DNA of 64,000 nucleotides. Origin: a virus. The position numbers were made by a program, and so were the translations under genes. The stretch covers positions 62,001-126,000 of IMG/VR virus record IMGVR_UViG_3300029258_005166; one strand, written 5' to 3'. Positions 16,295 to 25,135 of this stretch are shown one piece after another; the first letter of the stretch is position 1, and every line of letters begins with the position of its first letter. The notes beneath the pieces are model-generated. The model did no database searches. It saw only the letters and a program-made list of their open reading frames with translations, and had not been told where the DNA came from.

Positions 16295-16645
16295 ATGCAT
16301 GGTTTTTTAGACTTTTTAAAACGGAAACTAGCCTGCGGTTGTGGAGACCCCTATGAAGCGGGACCCAGCAAGATTCATGGCCATGGCGTCATTATTACTA
16401 GACCCGTCAAAAAGGGTGCGTGTCTTGGAATTACCCATAAACTTTTGGACAATGGGATGTGGGAGATGCTCAAGCCATTGGGCGACTACAACCATTCATC
16501 CACAAAAGAAAATGCCATTGTGCTAAAGGGTCCAACAGTGAGAAAGATTTATGTCTTGAGAGATATGTCGCCGGGAGAAGAAATGTTGGTTGATTTTCGA
16601 AAACAAGCAGATTTGGAGCAGCCGCAAGAAGGGTGGCTAGAATAG
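16295..16645 (+). CDS. Small SET-domain protein (putative lysine methyltransferase)
   Basis: 116 aa. The SET core is compact: GPSKIHGHGVIITRPVKKGA (N-terminal block), GDYNHSSTKENAIVL carrying the NHS motif that binds SAM, and VLRDMSPGEEMLVDF as the C-terminal block with the expected GEE and the final aromatic. Known: SET enzymes methylate lysine side chains. Rare in phages; targets could be phage or host proteins. The N-terminus MHGFLDFLKRK weakly resembles the capsid-targeting tags. It is convergent with the Smr remnant. Confidence 0.8.
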   Translation: MHGFLDFLKRKLACGCGDPYEAGPSKIHGHGVIITRPVKKGACLGITHKLLDNGMWEMLKPLGDYNHSSTKENAIVLKGPTVRKIYVLRDMSPGEEMLVDFRKQADLEQPQEGWLE

Positions 16646-16646
16646 A

Positions 16647-16847
16647 CTAACAAACAACTAAGGCTCCGAGATTCCACTCGCTTTCATAGTTCCAATGAAA
16701 TGAATGCTCTTCTAAGACTTCCAAAACGATAGCTCGCATCACAGGACTATTTCCCGTGATGATTCTCAAAGGCGGCTCGTTTAACAAGACGAAATTCTCT
16801 ACCAATCGACTTGCCCGTTCATGCCTTGTGCCATGTAAATCAAGGGT
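16647..16847 (-). pseudogene. Smr-domain protein lacking its start, cut by a TnpB element
   Basis: In the minus frame ending at TAG 16647-16649 the reading is TLDLHGTRHERASRLVENF, then LRIITGNSPVMRAIVLEVLEEH and a final WNLGALVV. These are the hallmarks of an Smr domain: LDLHG, TG-x-S and the C-terminal strand. A TAA lies directly before the first codon shown (ACC at 16847) and no ATG precedes LDLHG, so the start codon was removed at the edge of the TnpB relic. Known: Smr domains are nucleases or RNA/DNA-binding modules. Only a few codons seem to be missing. Confidence 0.7.
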
Positions 16848-17628
16848 TTAAAACAGTTGCCTTAAAACCTGCGGAAATCTAGGAGAACCTAAGCAAAAAC
16901 TTTCCTTAATTTGAGAAAATGTTGGATAACCCCAATGCCAGACCTGAATATGCTCGTTCAACTGATGCGAAACGAAGATTGCTTCAAGAACCTTCACAAC
17001 ACGAAAACTGCCAAGCAAACGATCCGCAAGGTAATCACTGATTGGTGGAACTTCCGAAAGGCACTGAAGGCGTACAATAAGGACTCAAGCGGTTTCAAGA
17101 GGAAACCTAAACCGCCCAAGTACAAAGAGAAGATGGCACAAGTCATTTTCTACAATGAGACGATCAAAGGCGGTCAGTCTAAGAAGAAGCAACTTGAAAC
17201 CATCACACCTACAAACAAGTGTTTTTCAATTCGTAGCGATCGCAAGTTTAAACAAGTGATTATTACTCCGAAGACATTTGGATTTGTGATCGAGGTTCAA
17301 TATGAACATCCACTGAAAAAAGGACGGAGTAAAGCGAAAGACACAAGCAAAGCCAGTTTCCTTGACCATGACCCAATACCTGCTTATGATGAAAACGCTG
17401 AGTCGCCACAATTTAGTGGTAGCCGAGTGGAACGAGGGCTTTACAAAACATTCAGACCCATTCACGCAGACGTGAATGGCAGTTTGAACATAGGGAGAAA
17501 AGTAATCGGAGATAAGGTTTATGCCTTCTCCGATAGGAGCATTGCCGCAATGCCAGTACGAGTCAATCCATTGAAGGTTTCTGCGTAGAACGGCAGAAAC
17601 AGGTTGATTTCGTCAAACCTAGATTTCC
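16848..17628 (+). mobile_element. Degraded IS605-type TnpB element
   Basis: A TnpB relic (16911-17588) bounded by GGAAATCTAGG at about 16872 and its inverted copy CCTAGATTTCC at about 17618. The left edge coincides with the decapitated Smr gene and the right edge with the stop of the DHFR gene. The exact ends are not determined. Confidence 0.6.
16911..17588 (+). pseudogene. TnpB relic with the catalytic core deleted
   Basis: 225 codons from a TTG. The first part matches the TnpB N-terminal domain (TAKQTIRKVITDWWNFRKAL, then FKRKPKPPKYKEK) and the last part the TnpB C-terminus (YKTFRPIHADVNGSLNIGRKV). The RuvC Asp and Glu segments and the zinc ribbon that should lie between them are missing; instead there is a short linker (KGRSKAKDTSKASFLDHD). 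The N-terminal leader of the family is also absent. The reading frame is nevertheless open, so the deletion may be recent or the truncated protein may have a use as a binding protein. Confidence 0.8.
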
Positions 17629-18153
17629 TTAGATTTCTGGGAACGGTTTCCATGTTCGTATTGTATACTCCACAAGATCAAACTTCTCATGTTTTTCAAG
17701 CGTTCTTCTCTTCCATTTCCACCAATTGATTTTTGGGAAATGAGTATCTCCCTTATGTTTTCCGAAAACCTGACTTACAATAATCCGGTCTACAAGACCC
17801 GATTTCATTGCTGTTTCATATACCATCCCACCACCAATAATGAAAATTTCATTCGAAGAATGCAGACAAGCGATATGGATGGCTTCCTGAAGATCTGCGG
17901 CGAGATATATGGGAGATTTTCTCGTCAGGTGCCCGCCTGGAATTTCTACCAATCCATTAGAGATAACAACGTTGATCCGTCCCGTCAAGGGCTTCTTGGG
18001 CAAACTATCCCAAGTTTTTCTTCCCATGATTACGGGATGTCCCATTGTTCTTTCCCGAAATAGAGAAAGATCCTCGGGAATATACCAGGGTATTTTTCCC
18101 CGATTTCCGATTATTCTTTTACCATCAAAAGCTACAAGAATTGTAATCATCAT
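17629..18153 (-). CDS. folA: Dihydrofolate reductase
   Basis: 174 aa. Family motifs: ITILVAFDGKRIIGNRGKIPW, HPVIMGRKTWDSLP (NADPH site), and EIFIIGGGMVYE. The catalytic acid in the PEDLSLF segment is present. It reduces dihydrofolate to tetrahydrofolate, replacing what thymidylate synthase (18724-19515) consumes; the pair, separated only by a sulfotransferase gene, forms a dTMP-supply module common in T4-like phages. Its stop lies at the edge of the degraded TnpB element. Confidence 0.97.
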   Translation of the reverse strand: MMITILVAFDGKRIIGNRGKIPWYIPEDLSLFRERTMGHPVIMGRKTWDSLPKKPLTGRINVVISNGLVEIPGGHLTRKSPIYLAADLQEAIHIACLHSSNEIFIIGGGMVYETAMKSGLVDRIIVSQVFGKHKGDTHFPKINWWKWKRRTLEKHEKFDLVEYTIRTWKPFPEI

Positions 18154-18158
18154 ATAAA

Positions 18159-18734
18159 CTATGGATTATTTTTATGTTTCTTTTTTCCCTTGTGCTTCTT
18201 TCTCATGCTTTCTTTAGTTTTGCAATTTCTCCAGGGGAACGGCTTGTTAGGAATTGGTTTATCCAAAAATTTGCAAAGCGGAGGCCATCCAACACCATCA
18301 CAGAGATGGTATATTAACACTCGTTCGTGTCTAGTTTCATCACCGAAATATTCCAGGGCTTCGGAATAATGGCGATAATGCGATTCTCTATACTTTTTCT
18401 CAGTGATATGTCTTTTGTTTCTGTTGTGCCATTTAGCACTTCTGACCCAAGAATCTACATCTCTCATTGTAAGAATAAATTGACTGTTTGGGTATTGTAT
18501 ATCTAATTCTCGGTAATATTTATGAAGTAAACTATCCGTAAATGCTTGATATGGTAATCCTTCAACTAATCCCTGACCTAATCGAAGATTTTTCAGTATT
18601 ATTGGATTTTGCTTTCGAGGCCCATCGATAGTTTTAAATCCCAAAATTTTGAGTGCTTTTGATAAACTCGTTGTTCCTGTTTTGAAAAGACCTATCCCGA
18701 AAATCATGCCATATTTAGATTTGTCAAACCGCAA
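18159..18734 (-). CDS. Sulfotransferase-family protein
   Basis: 191 aa. The PAPS loop is [21 protein letters not shown] and the second site is [18 protein letters not shown]. The C-terminus is a Lys/His-rich tail ([12 protein letters not shown]). This is the compact Sulfotransfer_4-like form. Substrate unknown. It overlaps the end of thymidylate synthase by 11 bases, and DHFR follows after 5 bases, so it is embedded in the nucleotide operon although its role is likely surface sulfation. The start could also be the second Met at residue 10. Confidence 0.85.
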   Translation of the reverse strand: MRFDKSKYGMIFGIGLFKTGTTSLSKALKILGFKTIDGPRKQNPIILKNLRLGQGLVEGLPYQAFTDSLLHKYYRELDIQYPNSQFILTMRDVDSWVRSAKWHNRNKRHITEKKYRESHYRHYSEALEYFGDETRHERVLIYHLCDGVGWPPLCKFLDKPIPNKPFPWRNCKTKESMRKKHKGKKKHKNNP

Positions 18735-19515
18735 TTGGGGCCCGAATTGCAGAATGACATCGGTAGTTTTTAATTACAATGTCATCATATTCAAAGTCAT
18801 CAATGTTTTTAATCTCTTGATTCAAAAATAAGGTCGGCAAATCGAACCATGTTCTCCCTAATTGCTCATTGACTTGATTTAGATGATTTTGGTAAATATG
18901 TACATCAATTCCATGCCATACAAATTCTCCAGCCGGGAATCCGGTAACATGAGCCATCATACATGTCAACAAAGAATACGATGAAATATTGAATGGTACT
19001 CCGAGAAAAAGATCACATGATCTTTGAAACATTGAGCAATTTAATTTGCCGTCCATTACGTTAAAAATAAACGCAAAGTGGCATGGAGGCAAGGCCATAT
19101 TTGGCAATTCTCCAACATTCCAAGCAGAAACCAATAATCTTCGGGAATTAGGATTTGCTTGAAGCTGGGTGATTACATTTGTGATTTGATCGATTTCCTG
19201 CCAATTTCTCCACTGTACGCCGTATACAGGCCCGAGATCTCCTCTCTCGTCAGCCCATTCATCCCAAATTGTCACATGATTTCGCTGGAGGTATTCAATA
19301 TTTCCGGTTCCCTTCAAAAACCAGAGCAATTCATAAATCACAGATTTCAAGTGAACTTTCTTGGTTGTCAATATAGGGAACCGATCCGACAGATCAAACC
19401 GGAGCGTTCTGTCAAATACTGCAAGTGTCCCCGTCCCTGTCCTATCTTTTTTCTCTACCCCATTTTCTAACACGTCACGCAAAAGATCCAAGTATTTAGG
19501 ATCGACATCGTTCTT
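18724..19515 (-). CDS. thyA: Thymidylate synthase
   Basis: 263 aa from the ATG at 19515, which has ggaggtgttgct upstream and gives the standard family length. Motifs: [31 protein letters not shown] with the nucleophilic Cys, [14 protein letters not shown] and [10 protein letters not shown]. It methylates dUMP to dTMP using methylene-tetrahydrofolate. It is the first gene of a minus-strand unit with a sulfotransferase and DHFR. Confidence 0.98.
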   Translation of the reverse strand, partial: KNDVDPKYLDLLRDVLENGVEKKDRTGTGTLAVFDRTLRFDLSDRFPILTTKKVHLKSVIYELLWFLKGTGNIEYLQRNHVTIWDEWADERGDLGPVYGVQWRNWQEIDQITNVITQLQANPNSRRLLVSAWNVGELPNMALPPCHFAFIFNVMDGKLNCSMFQRSCDLFLGVPFNISSYSLLTCMMAHVTGFPAGEFVWHGIDVHIYQNHLNQVNEQLGRTWFDLPTLFLNQEIKNIDDFEYDDIVIKNYRCHSAIRAPIAV

Positions 19516-19585
19516 CATAGCAACACCTCCAGGAAATACTATAGACAATCGTCCCAAAAAAATCTAGGCAAACCTCATATAAAGC

Positions 19586-20329
19586 ATGGATAAGATCCAC
19601 GTCTATTCGCCGTGCTACAACGAAGAGAAAATGTTGCCGTACTACCTGCGGCATTACGAAACAATAGCAGACAAGATCTTCATCTATGACAATGAATCCA
19701 CCGACCAGTCAGCCGCAATCATAGAGAAACATCCGAAGGCTGTTTTAAAACATCTACCGTATCAAAAAAATCTTCCTTTAAACCGGATTCTCGACAAAGT
19801 GAGAAACCATAAATGGAAAAAAAGCCGAGAGCAAACTGAGTGGGTAATTGTCTGTGACCTGGATGAGTTTTTGGTTCGTCCCAAATTACATTGCTTCCTA
19901 GATAAGTGTGCAGAGCAAGGGACAACGATTCTTCGTGCCAAAGGATTTAACATGTATTCCGAGGAATTTCCGCAAACTACAGGACAAATTTACCATGTTG
20001 TCAATCAGGGAGTTGCTAGTGTTTGGTATGACAAGAAGGCTATTTTCAATCCCAACAAGGTTACAACTATGCAATTTGGTCTAGGGTGCCACCATGCCCG
20101 CCCAAAAGGGGATGTAAAAATAGGAAGAGATCGATTGTTGAATCTCCTGCATTTTAGATATTTAGGTGTCGAATACACAAAGGAACGAGTGCAAATCGGT
20201 GGTTCCCGAAGAAAACTTGATCGAGCCCAAGGAATGTCTCGACACTTCATTTTGTCAAAAGCTCTCAAGATGGTGAAACCACCAAACAAAACAAAAAGAC
20301 CTCCTTGCTTAGAAATGCGATTGATGTAA
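19586..20329 (+). CDS. Glycosyltransferase family 2-like
   Basis: 247 aa. N-terminal HVYSPCYNEEKMLPYYLRHY, then IFIYDNESTDQS and the metal site VIVCDLDEFLVRP. The C-terminal part contains HHARPKGDVKIGRDRLLNLLHFRYLG. This is the DUF-type GT-A group that often modifies capsular or O-antigen sugars. Acceptor unknown. A CATATAAAG box at 19576-19584 lies directly before the ATG with no ribosome binding site. Convergent/divergent neighbours place it alone. Confidence 0.88.
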   Translation: MDKIHVYSPCYNEEKMLPYYLRHYETIADKIFIYDNESTDQSAAIIEKHPKAVLKHLPYQKNLPLNRILDKVRNHKWKKSREQTEWVIVCDLDEFLVRPKLHCFLDKCAEQGTTILRAKGFNMYSEEFPQTTGQIYHVVNQGVASVWYDKKAIFNPNKVTTMQFGLGCHHARPKGDVKIGRDRLLNLLHFRYLGVEYTKERVQIGGSRRKLDRAQGMSRHFILSKALKMVKPPNKTKRPPCLEMRLM

Positions 20330-20360
20330 CTCTTCTATTGATGAAAGAAAGGAGGGTAAG

Positions 20361-21179
20361 ATGAAGACACTTATCATTTTAATTGCACTGTTGTTCGTTC
20401 CCGCCGTATGTTGGGGTAAAGAAGTTCAAGAACCACCTGTTACAATTCCAAATGCTACCAAGCCCGTAGCAGATCCCGTAGCACAGGCCATTGGATTGGA
20501 ACCCGATAAGGCCGTTCCACACGACGATTCGAAAACCAAGAAAAAGAACGCCGAAAAGAAACTGTTCGCCATCTCATCTGTTACTTATCCCGGCAACAAT
20601 TGGATGGGACATGGTTGGCATCAGGGATACGGAGGATATGGAGATGGTTGGGGTGATTACCATCACGCTAGCACAGCAGGAGAAGGGTATTTGTCCGGTT
20701 ATGGTCGCCTATATCGAGGCTACGGACAATATCTTGTAAGCAGAGGGATGTATCTCAATCTCTATCAAGATGCTCGTCATAGAGCCATCGTTAATCATCG
20801 CGATGCAGTGCATACTTGGTGGCAACTCAAAGACGAATATAAGGAACGATTTAGGAGAGATAATCCAACATACCTAGAACGACAAGAAAGACGTTTTGAT
20901 ACAGCCATCAGAGCCCATGAGATCCAAGAGAAAGAAAAGAAACTAATCGCGGCGGGCATTTTGCCGCCAAGAGAACCTAGTTCTTTCACATACCAAGGCA
21001 TAACGTACCCCAGCTATAAAGCATTCAAAAGTTCGCCCGGCTGGATCAATATGAAAATGGAATCCATGCAAAACATAGCGGACAGAAAAAGACAAGCCCA
21101 AGAACAAGAAGAGCGATATCGCCAAGCCCTTCAGAAGTTTGAAGAATCTCGAAATACTGTCAAAGGCTCGACCTACTAA
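20361..21179 (+). CDS. Secreted Gly/Tyr-rich protein of bacterial style
   Basis: 272 aa. The N-terminus is a signal peptide (TLIILIALLFVPAVCWG). Residues 80-105 are Gly/Tyr/His-rich. Then follows HASTAGEGYLSGYGRLYRGYGQ, a repeat-like helix-forming region that resembles exported proteins I know from Planctomycetes, and after that a charged coiled region (YKERFRRDN, and RQAQEQEERYRQALQKFEE near the end). It has a strong ggagggt site and a terminator. I infer a host-derived gene that is exported; function unknown. Confidence 0.75.
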   Translation: MKTLIILIALLFVPAVCWGKEVQEPPVTIPNATKPVADPVAQAIGLEPDKAVPHDDSKTKKKNAEKKLFAISSVTYPGNNWMGHGWHQGYGGYGDGWGDYHHASTAGEGYLSGYGRLYRGYGQYLVSRGMYLNLYQDARHRAIVNHRDAVHTWWQLKDEYKERFRRDNPTYLERQERRFDTAIRAHEIQEKEKKLIAAGILPPREPSSFTYQGITYPSYKAFKSSPGWINMKMESMQNIADRKRQAQEQEERYRQALQKFEESRNTVKGSTY

Positions 21180-21197
21180 ACTTGGGATCAACCACCT

Positions 21198-21236
21198 AAG
21201 GCACCGCTCCCGCGAAGCGGGAGCGGTGCCTTTTTC
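21198..21236. terminator. Intrinsic terminator between convergent genes
   Basis: aaggcaccgctcccgc/gcgggagcggtgccttttt with a gaa loop; serves the secreted-protein gene and, in reverse, the gene ending at 21235. Confidence 0.92.
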
Positions 21237-21519
21237 ATTTATATCGAAGTTTTACGATATAGAAATCGGCATCTTGACCAATTGACGTAAATTCAACTTT
21301 CGTGAATGTCCATTTCTTCATTGGAACCCAGACAGTGATCCACATTGGTCTTTCAATCCGTTGAAGCACCACACTATCCTCAGGATCGTACTCTCGTTTT
21401 ATTGTAAGCATTGGATTGCATTTTTTTAAAAAGAACAATGTGGTTTCTTTTTTGTCTTCATCAACAATTGCATTCGAACAATGTTGCCCATCAAATTCGT
21501 ATTTACGTCCGTATGACAT
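21235..21519 (-). CDS. Hypothetical protein
   Basis: 94 aa, beta-rich with two cysteines, no membrane segment (TTLFFLKKCNPMLTIKREY, then MWITVWVPMKKWTFTKVEF). A gtggag site lies before the ATG, overlapping the end of the upstream glycosyltransferase, so the two are co-transcribed. No family recognised. Confidence 0.65.
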   Translation of the reverse strand: MSYGRKYEFDGQHCSNAIVDEDKKETTLFFLKKCNPMLTIKREYDPEDSVVLQRIERPMWITVWVPMKKWTFTKVEFTSIGQDADFYIVKLRYK

Positions 21520-21520
21520 T

Positions 21521-22309
21521 CTATTTCTCCACTTTCTCTAGTTTATCTCTTGGTCCCACCCAATGCACTATGTAACTTTCTGGGTGGTCAATTCGTATGG
21601 CTTTCAATCTTTCTTTCGGGTCAGAAATTAAATATTGTTCACGTTCATGAAACTTGCCACGCATCTTAAAGTTCGGGGGAGTGTTGTATTTGATATCCAA
21701 CAGAATCAAGTCCGTTTTCCCCAGAGTGTTCACGGCATAACAGAGCATGTCTTGATCGCAAGTTTTGGTTTTTTCTCGCAGGATTGGGTTGGAAGTCACA
21801 AAGAACGTGGTGGCGGCCCACAAATCTATGATTTCATTTCCCTTATTCCAACCCACCACTCCCGAATTGAGAGGCACGATTCCTGCACTTGGGCAACATA
21901 GCCGACCGAGCAGTTCCAAACTGGCGGCCATATCGGGGCTCGTAAACGGAAAGACAAAGAAGGCTTCCTGTCGGTCCAGGACGTTGAACATCTCGTCCAA
22001 TCCTCTTAACGGAACAGCGTCGGCATCAATCCAAATGGTTTGATCGAAAGGACTTTGCAGACACTTGAATGGCTTTTGGTAGGCCTCGATTGGGATCTTC
22101 CGTGTTGATTTCCCCTGACAGAGAAAGGGGTGCATAGGTATCGGATCGAGCCAAGTCACATCATATGATTCCAAGAGTGCCGCATATTCTTCGCACAGGC
22201 CATCATCGAAAACGGCAAGTTCTATTCCTTGTTCTTGACAGGACAAGGCGAAAAGCTCTAGGGTGGGGATGTATAGATCGGCAGCCCCAGTAATGATTCC
22301 CTTAGACAT
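21521..22309 (-). CDS. Glycosyltransferase (GT8-like fold)
   Basis: 262 aa. Core blocks are YQKPFKCLQSPFDQTIWIDADAVP with the DxD metal site, LNSGVVGWNKG, CDQDMLCYAVN, and a C-terminal IVHWVGPRDK in which His should bind the metal. This is the layout of nucleotide-sugar-dependent family 8 enzymes. Acceptor unknown. It overlaps the GNAT gene upstream by 8 bases, suggesting one minus-strand unit: Nudix, GNAT, glycosyltransferase. Confidence 0.83.
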   Translation of the reverse strand: MSKGIITGAADLYIPTLELFALSCQEQGIELAVFDDGLCEEYAALLESYDVTWLDPIPMHPFLCQGKSTRKIPIEAYQKPFKCLQSPFDQTIWIDADAVPLRGLDEMFNVLDRQEAFFVFPFTSPDMAASLELLGRLCCPSAGIVPLNSGVVGWNKGNEIIDLWAATTFFVTSNPILREKTKTCDQDMLCYAVNTLGKTDLILLDIKYNTPPNFKMRGKFHEREQYLISDPKERLKAIRIDHPESYIVHWVGPRDKLEKVEK

Positions 22310-22724
22310 CTTTTTTTAAAGCCCAACAATCATAGTGTTTTTTTGTGACACGGAAACCACATTTCTCATAGAATTTTTTAGCACGATACACAAAGGCAGT
22401 CTCCACAACAACTTTGGATTTGTTCAACCTTTTTGCCTTTTTTATTGCTTCTTGAATCAACTTAGTGCCAACACCTTTTTTCCGACTCCCTGCTTTCACT
22501 ATCAGGGCGGAAATATAGATGCTGTTTCGTATAGGTGTCAGTACAATTGTTCCAACAATGATTTCGTTATCGATTGCAATTTTAATTTCATGGTTTTTGA
22601 TAGCTGCATCGATAGCTGCGAGTCTCGCATATTCAAGACAGATATCTTTGCCAATTTTGTTTAAGGAGCAAAATAAGCCCAAAAGAGCCTTTCGATCCTG
22701 ATGTCTAGCAGATACGGTTTTCAT
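22302..22724 (-). CDS. GNAT-family N-acetyltransferase
   Basis: 140 aa. The acetyl-CoA loop is VKAGSRKKGVGTKLIQEAIKKA (Q/RxxGxG/A form), followed by VVVETAFVYRAKKFYEKCGFRV, the usual last motif. Known: acetyl transfer to an amine. Substrate unknown; acetylated amino sugars would fit the neighbouring glycosyltransferase. It overlaps the Nudix gene by 4 bases (ATGA-type coupling). Confidence 0.9.
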   Translation of the reverse strand: MKTVSARHQDRKALLGLFCSLNKIGKDICLEYARLAAIDAAIKNHEIKIAIDNEIIVGTIVLTPIRNSIYISALIVKAGSRKKGVGTKLIQEAIKKAKRLNKSKVVVETAFVYRAKKFYEKCGFRVTKKHYDCWALKKDV

Positions 22725-23140
22725 TTATTTCCCTTAAAGGGATTCGCCCCTAAATTCAAGATCATCTGGAAGCTTTTCATACGAGGGGCAGGCAACTCAG
22801 TCCACCGAAACCAATGCCAACATTCGCATTTGTTGGGTTCCATTACTTTTGCTTCGCCTGAAATCCAGTCGGCCACCATGAAGATCGTGACGTAGTGTTT
22901 GTTTTCATCAAAGTATCTGGCATTCGCTATCGTCCAAAATTCGGGATGAGTTACATTTAACTCTGGGCCCGCTTCTTCGTGCATCTCGCGAATGGCTGCA
23001 TTGGCAAATGTTTCCATAAACTCTAGGTGCCCACCTGGAAAAGCCCAGGTGCCATAGCAATGGTTGCATTTCCTCTTGTGCATTAGAACTTTGTCTTCAC
23101 GTCGAATCGCTAGACAGATCCCTACTTTCGGTCTTTCCAT
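22721..23140 (-). CDS. Nudix hydrolase (MutT-like)
   Basis: 139 aa. The Nudix box is complete: GGHLEFMETFANAAIREMHEEAG. The rest follows the MutT/NUDT15 style (WAFPGGHLEF; WHWFRWTELP). It hydrolyses nucleoside diphosphate-linked compounds, for example oxidised dNTPs or nucleotide sugars. It overlaps the C-terminal piece of the interrupted gene at 23097-23490 by 44 bases. Confidence 0.94.
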   Translation of the reverse strand: MERPKVGICLAIRREDKVLMHKRKCNHCYGTWAFPGGHLEFMETFANAAIREMHEEAGPELNVTHPEFWTIANARYFDENKHYVTIFMVADWISGEAKVMEPNKCECWHWFRWTELPAPRMKSFQMILNLGANPFKGNK

Positions 23141-23490
23141 TGGCCAAGCCTTTCTTTAACACCTCAAAGCTATAGTTGTGTTTAAGATAGTGAGCAATAT
23201 CTGTATCAGTATAGCCCAAAGCTAGACCTAATGCAATGTCGAATTTAACCGTGGTTTCATCAAACTTTCTACCTCTATCTTCGTAAGGATACAAATCCCA
23301 AGCCGCCGAGACCGCATCGAAATCTTCTTCGTAACGGTAGACGGCATACTTAGCCATGTTGGGTGGTCGTTTGGCTAATTTAGGGATGCGTTTCATTTTG
23401 ATGTAACCTGTTTCCACGTAACGGTTTGCGGCAAGCCAAGCAAGCTCCTCTTTAACAACAGCAATAGGTTTTTTGCCATCTGTGACGCAC
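23097..23490 (-). pseudogene. C-terminal piece of a phage gene broken by two IS605 elements
   Basis: The readable phage part starts near GKKPIAVVKEELAWLAANRY and runs through YAVYRYEEDFDAVSAAWDLYP and TDIAHYLKHNYSFEVLKK to a stop at 23097. Upstream codons up to 23534 are formed by the right end of the IS element (the hairpin ccacggggcttgccccgtgg). Its N-terminal piece is at 25682-25762 and a middle piece at about 25141-25258, each on the minus strand and in the right order. Whether this piece is translated on its own is unknown. Family not recognised; the helical C-terminus suggests a DNA-binding fold. Confidence 0.65.
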
Positions 23491-23517
23491 CACGGGGCAA
23501 GCCCCGTGGCTTCGTGC

Positions 23518-23967
23518 CTATCTAACCGATGCAAGTTCGGTTAGGGCTAAGCATTGTTTTTTCTTGGCTCTACGACAAGCACTGTCATTATCTGACTGTA
23601 ACCTCTTATCATCCCCAAGCGTAAATTCCCGTGCGTCCCACGGTATATTTTTCATCGCTATATTCTTAATGTTGATAGCGGCATTTAAGTCTCTGTCCAT
23701 CTTCATTCCACATTGTTCACAACAGAATGTTCGGTCTTGAAGCATTTGGTCTGTGTCCTTCCATCCACAACAATGGCAAGTCTTACTGCTTGGCTCAAAT
23801 GTCCCTATTTCAAGAAACACTTTGCCACTCCACTCTGACTTATACTTCAACTTTTGCTTAAAACTATACCAACCAACATCGGCTATACTTTTGGCAAGAT
23901 TGTGGTTTTTCATCATGCCTTCAATGTTCAGTGTTTCCAAAGCAAATCCATCATATTTGGCTATCAT
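23518..23967 (-). pseudogene. tnpB: TnpB C-terminal part (split frame)
   Basis: 149 aa. It holds the second RuvC residue (ALETLNIEGMMKN), the four-cysteine zinc site (CHCCGWKDTD, then FCCEQCG) and the last Asp (MDRDLNAAINIKN). It begins at an ATG that overlaps the stop of the N-terminal part by 4 bases (ATGA). The joined protein would be a normal TnpB of about 390 aa. At the junction a few expected residues are missing, so this looks like a small deletion plus a frame change. Re-initiation could still give both halves, so loss of function is likely but not certain. Confidence 0.85.
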
Positions 23968-24707
23968 ACGACTTGTGATTTGATGTTGGAAATTACTTCT
24001 TGATGAAGTCTCGCAACCTTGATCCGTTGTTTGTTTCTGTTCTGCCCGCCTTTCTTTCTCCGAGAAAGTATACGTTGGGCTTTATTCAACCTTCTTTCAT
24101 GCTTTCTTAATACTCGTTCGTTTCCGATTGTTGTCCCATCGGACAATGTAGCAAATGTTTTCAGACCTACATCTATGCCAACAACATTGTCTGTGTTTGT
24201 ATTTGGTCGTTTGATTTTTAGTTCGCACAAAACTGAACAATACCACTGGTCGCCATCTTGTTTAACAGTGATACTTTTGACTTTACCTTTATATGGTCTG
24301 TGTTTAACCCATTGAACTTCGCCAATCTTTGGAATGAATACAAACCTTTTGTTGAGACGAAACTTCTGTGGAACAGTTAAACCATCTTGATATTTCTTTT
24401 TCTTGTGTTTGGGAAACTCACGGATGCCTGCAATGAAGTCTTTTAATGCTCTATCAAAAAACCTGCCCACTTGTTGAAGTGATTGGCTAAACGTGAGTCC
24501 GAGAAAGTCATGTTCTTTTTTGAGTTTAGGGATGGAAGTAATGAGTTCGTGAGCAAATACGAACTTACCTGTGGTTTCATACTGCCGCTGGTTCATATCA
24601 AGAAACCTATTCCAAAGGAAACGGCAGTTTCCACATTGTTGTTTTAATTGTTGTTCCTGTTTTTTCGTTGGATACAACCTATATCTGTATGCTCTTAATA
24701 TCTTCAC
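23964..24707 (-). pseudogene. tnpB: TnpB N-terminal part (split frame)
   Basis: 247 aa beginning MKILRAYRYRLYPTKKQEQQ, a standard TnpB start. It includes the first RuvC Asp (NVVGIDVGLKTFATLS) and the arginine-rich segment before the expected second motif, then stops at TGA after NIKSQVV. The rest continues in another frame (23518-23967). Its ATG overlaps the tnpA stop by 4 bases, the usual arrangement in IS605 elements with tnpA first. Confidence 0.88.
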
Positions 24708-25135
24708 TCTTCCTCATCAAACTCTTTTTGCTCTTGAATGTATCCTTTAATTGTATCAGCACTGACAAACCCAATCGTGCTAATGAATTTTCCTTCTGAC
24801 CACAATGAACCGCAACGTGAGTAGAAATTTTTGAGTGCATAGAAATTCTTAAACAACTCAATGGCTGATATACTCTTGAAAGTTCGCACAATATCTGATG
24901 GGGCAACCGTTGGTTTTGCACCTATGAAAAGATGCACATGGTCAGGCATGACTTCCATCTCTATAATTTCATACTCATACTTCTCGGCAATTTGTTGGAA
25001 GATTTCTTTCAGTTCTTTTGCTACATCACCTTTCAACACTGAAAATCTAAACTTTGGACACCACACAAGATGATATTGGCAAAGATAGACACAGTGGTTA
25101 AGTGCTTTGTATTTCTTCTTGCGTTTCTTGCTCAT
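24704..25135 (-). CDS. tnpA: IS200-type Y1 transposase TnpA
   Basis: 143 aa, normal length. The HUH metal motif is MPDHVHLFIG, and the catalytic tyrosine is in SADTIKGYIQEQ. Known: it cuts and rejoins single-stranded DNA at the element's subterminal hairpins. Its cognate TnpB downstream is split. It could also mobilise the two other TnpB elements of the window in trans, since their right ends share the same hairpin-plus-GAC or CAC layout (inference). Confidence 0.96.
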   Translation of the reverse strand: MSKKRKKKYKALNHCVYLCQYHLVWCPKFRFSVLKGDVAKELKEIFQQIAEKYEYEIIEMEVMPDHVHLFIGAKPTVAPSDIVRTFKSISAIELFKNFYALKNFYSRCGSLWSEGKFISTIGFVSADTIKGYIQEQKEFDEEE

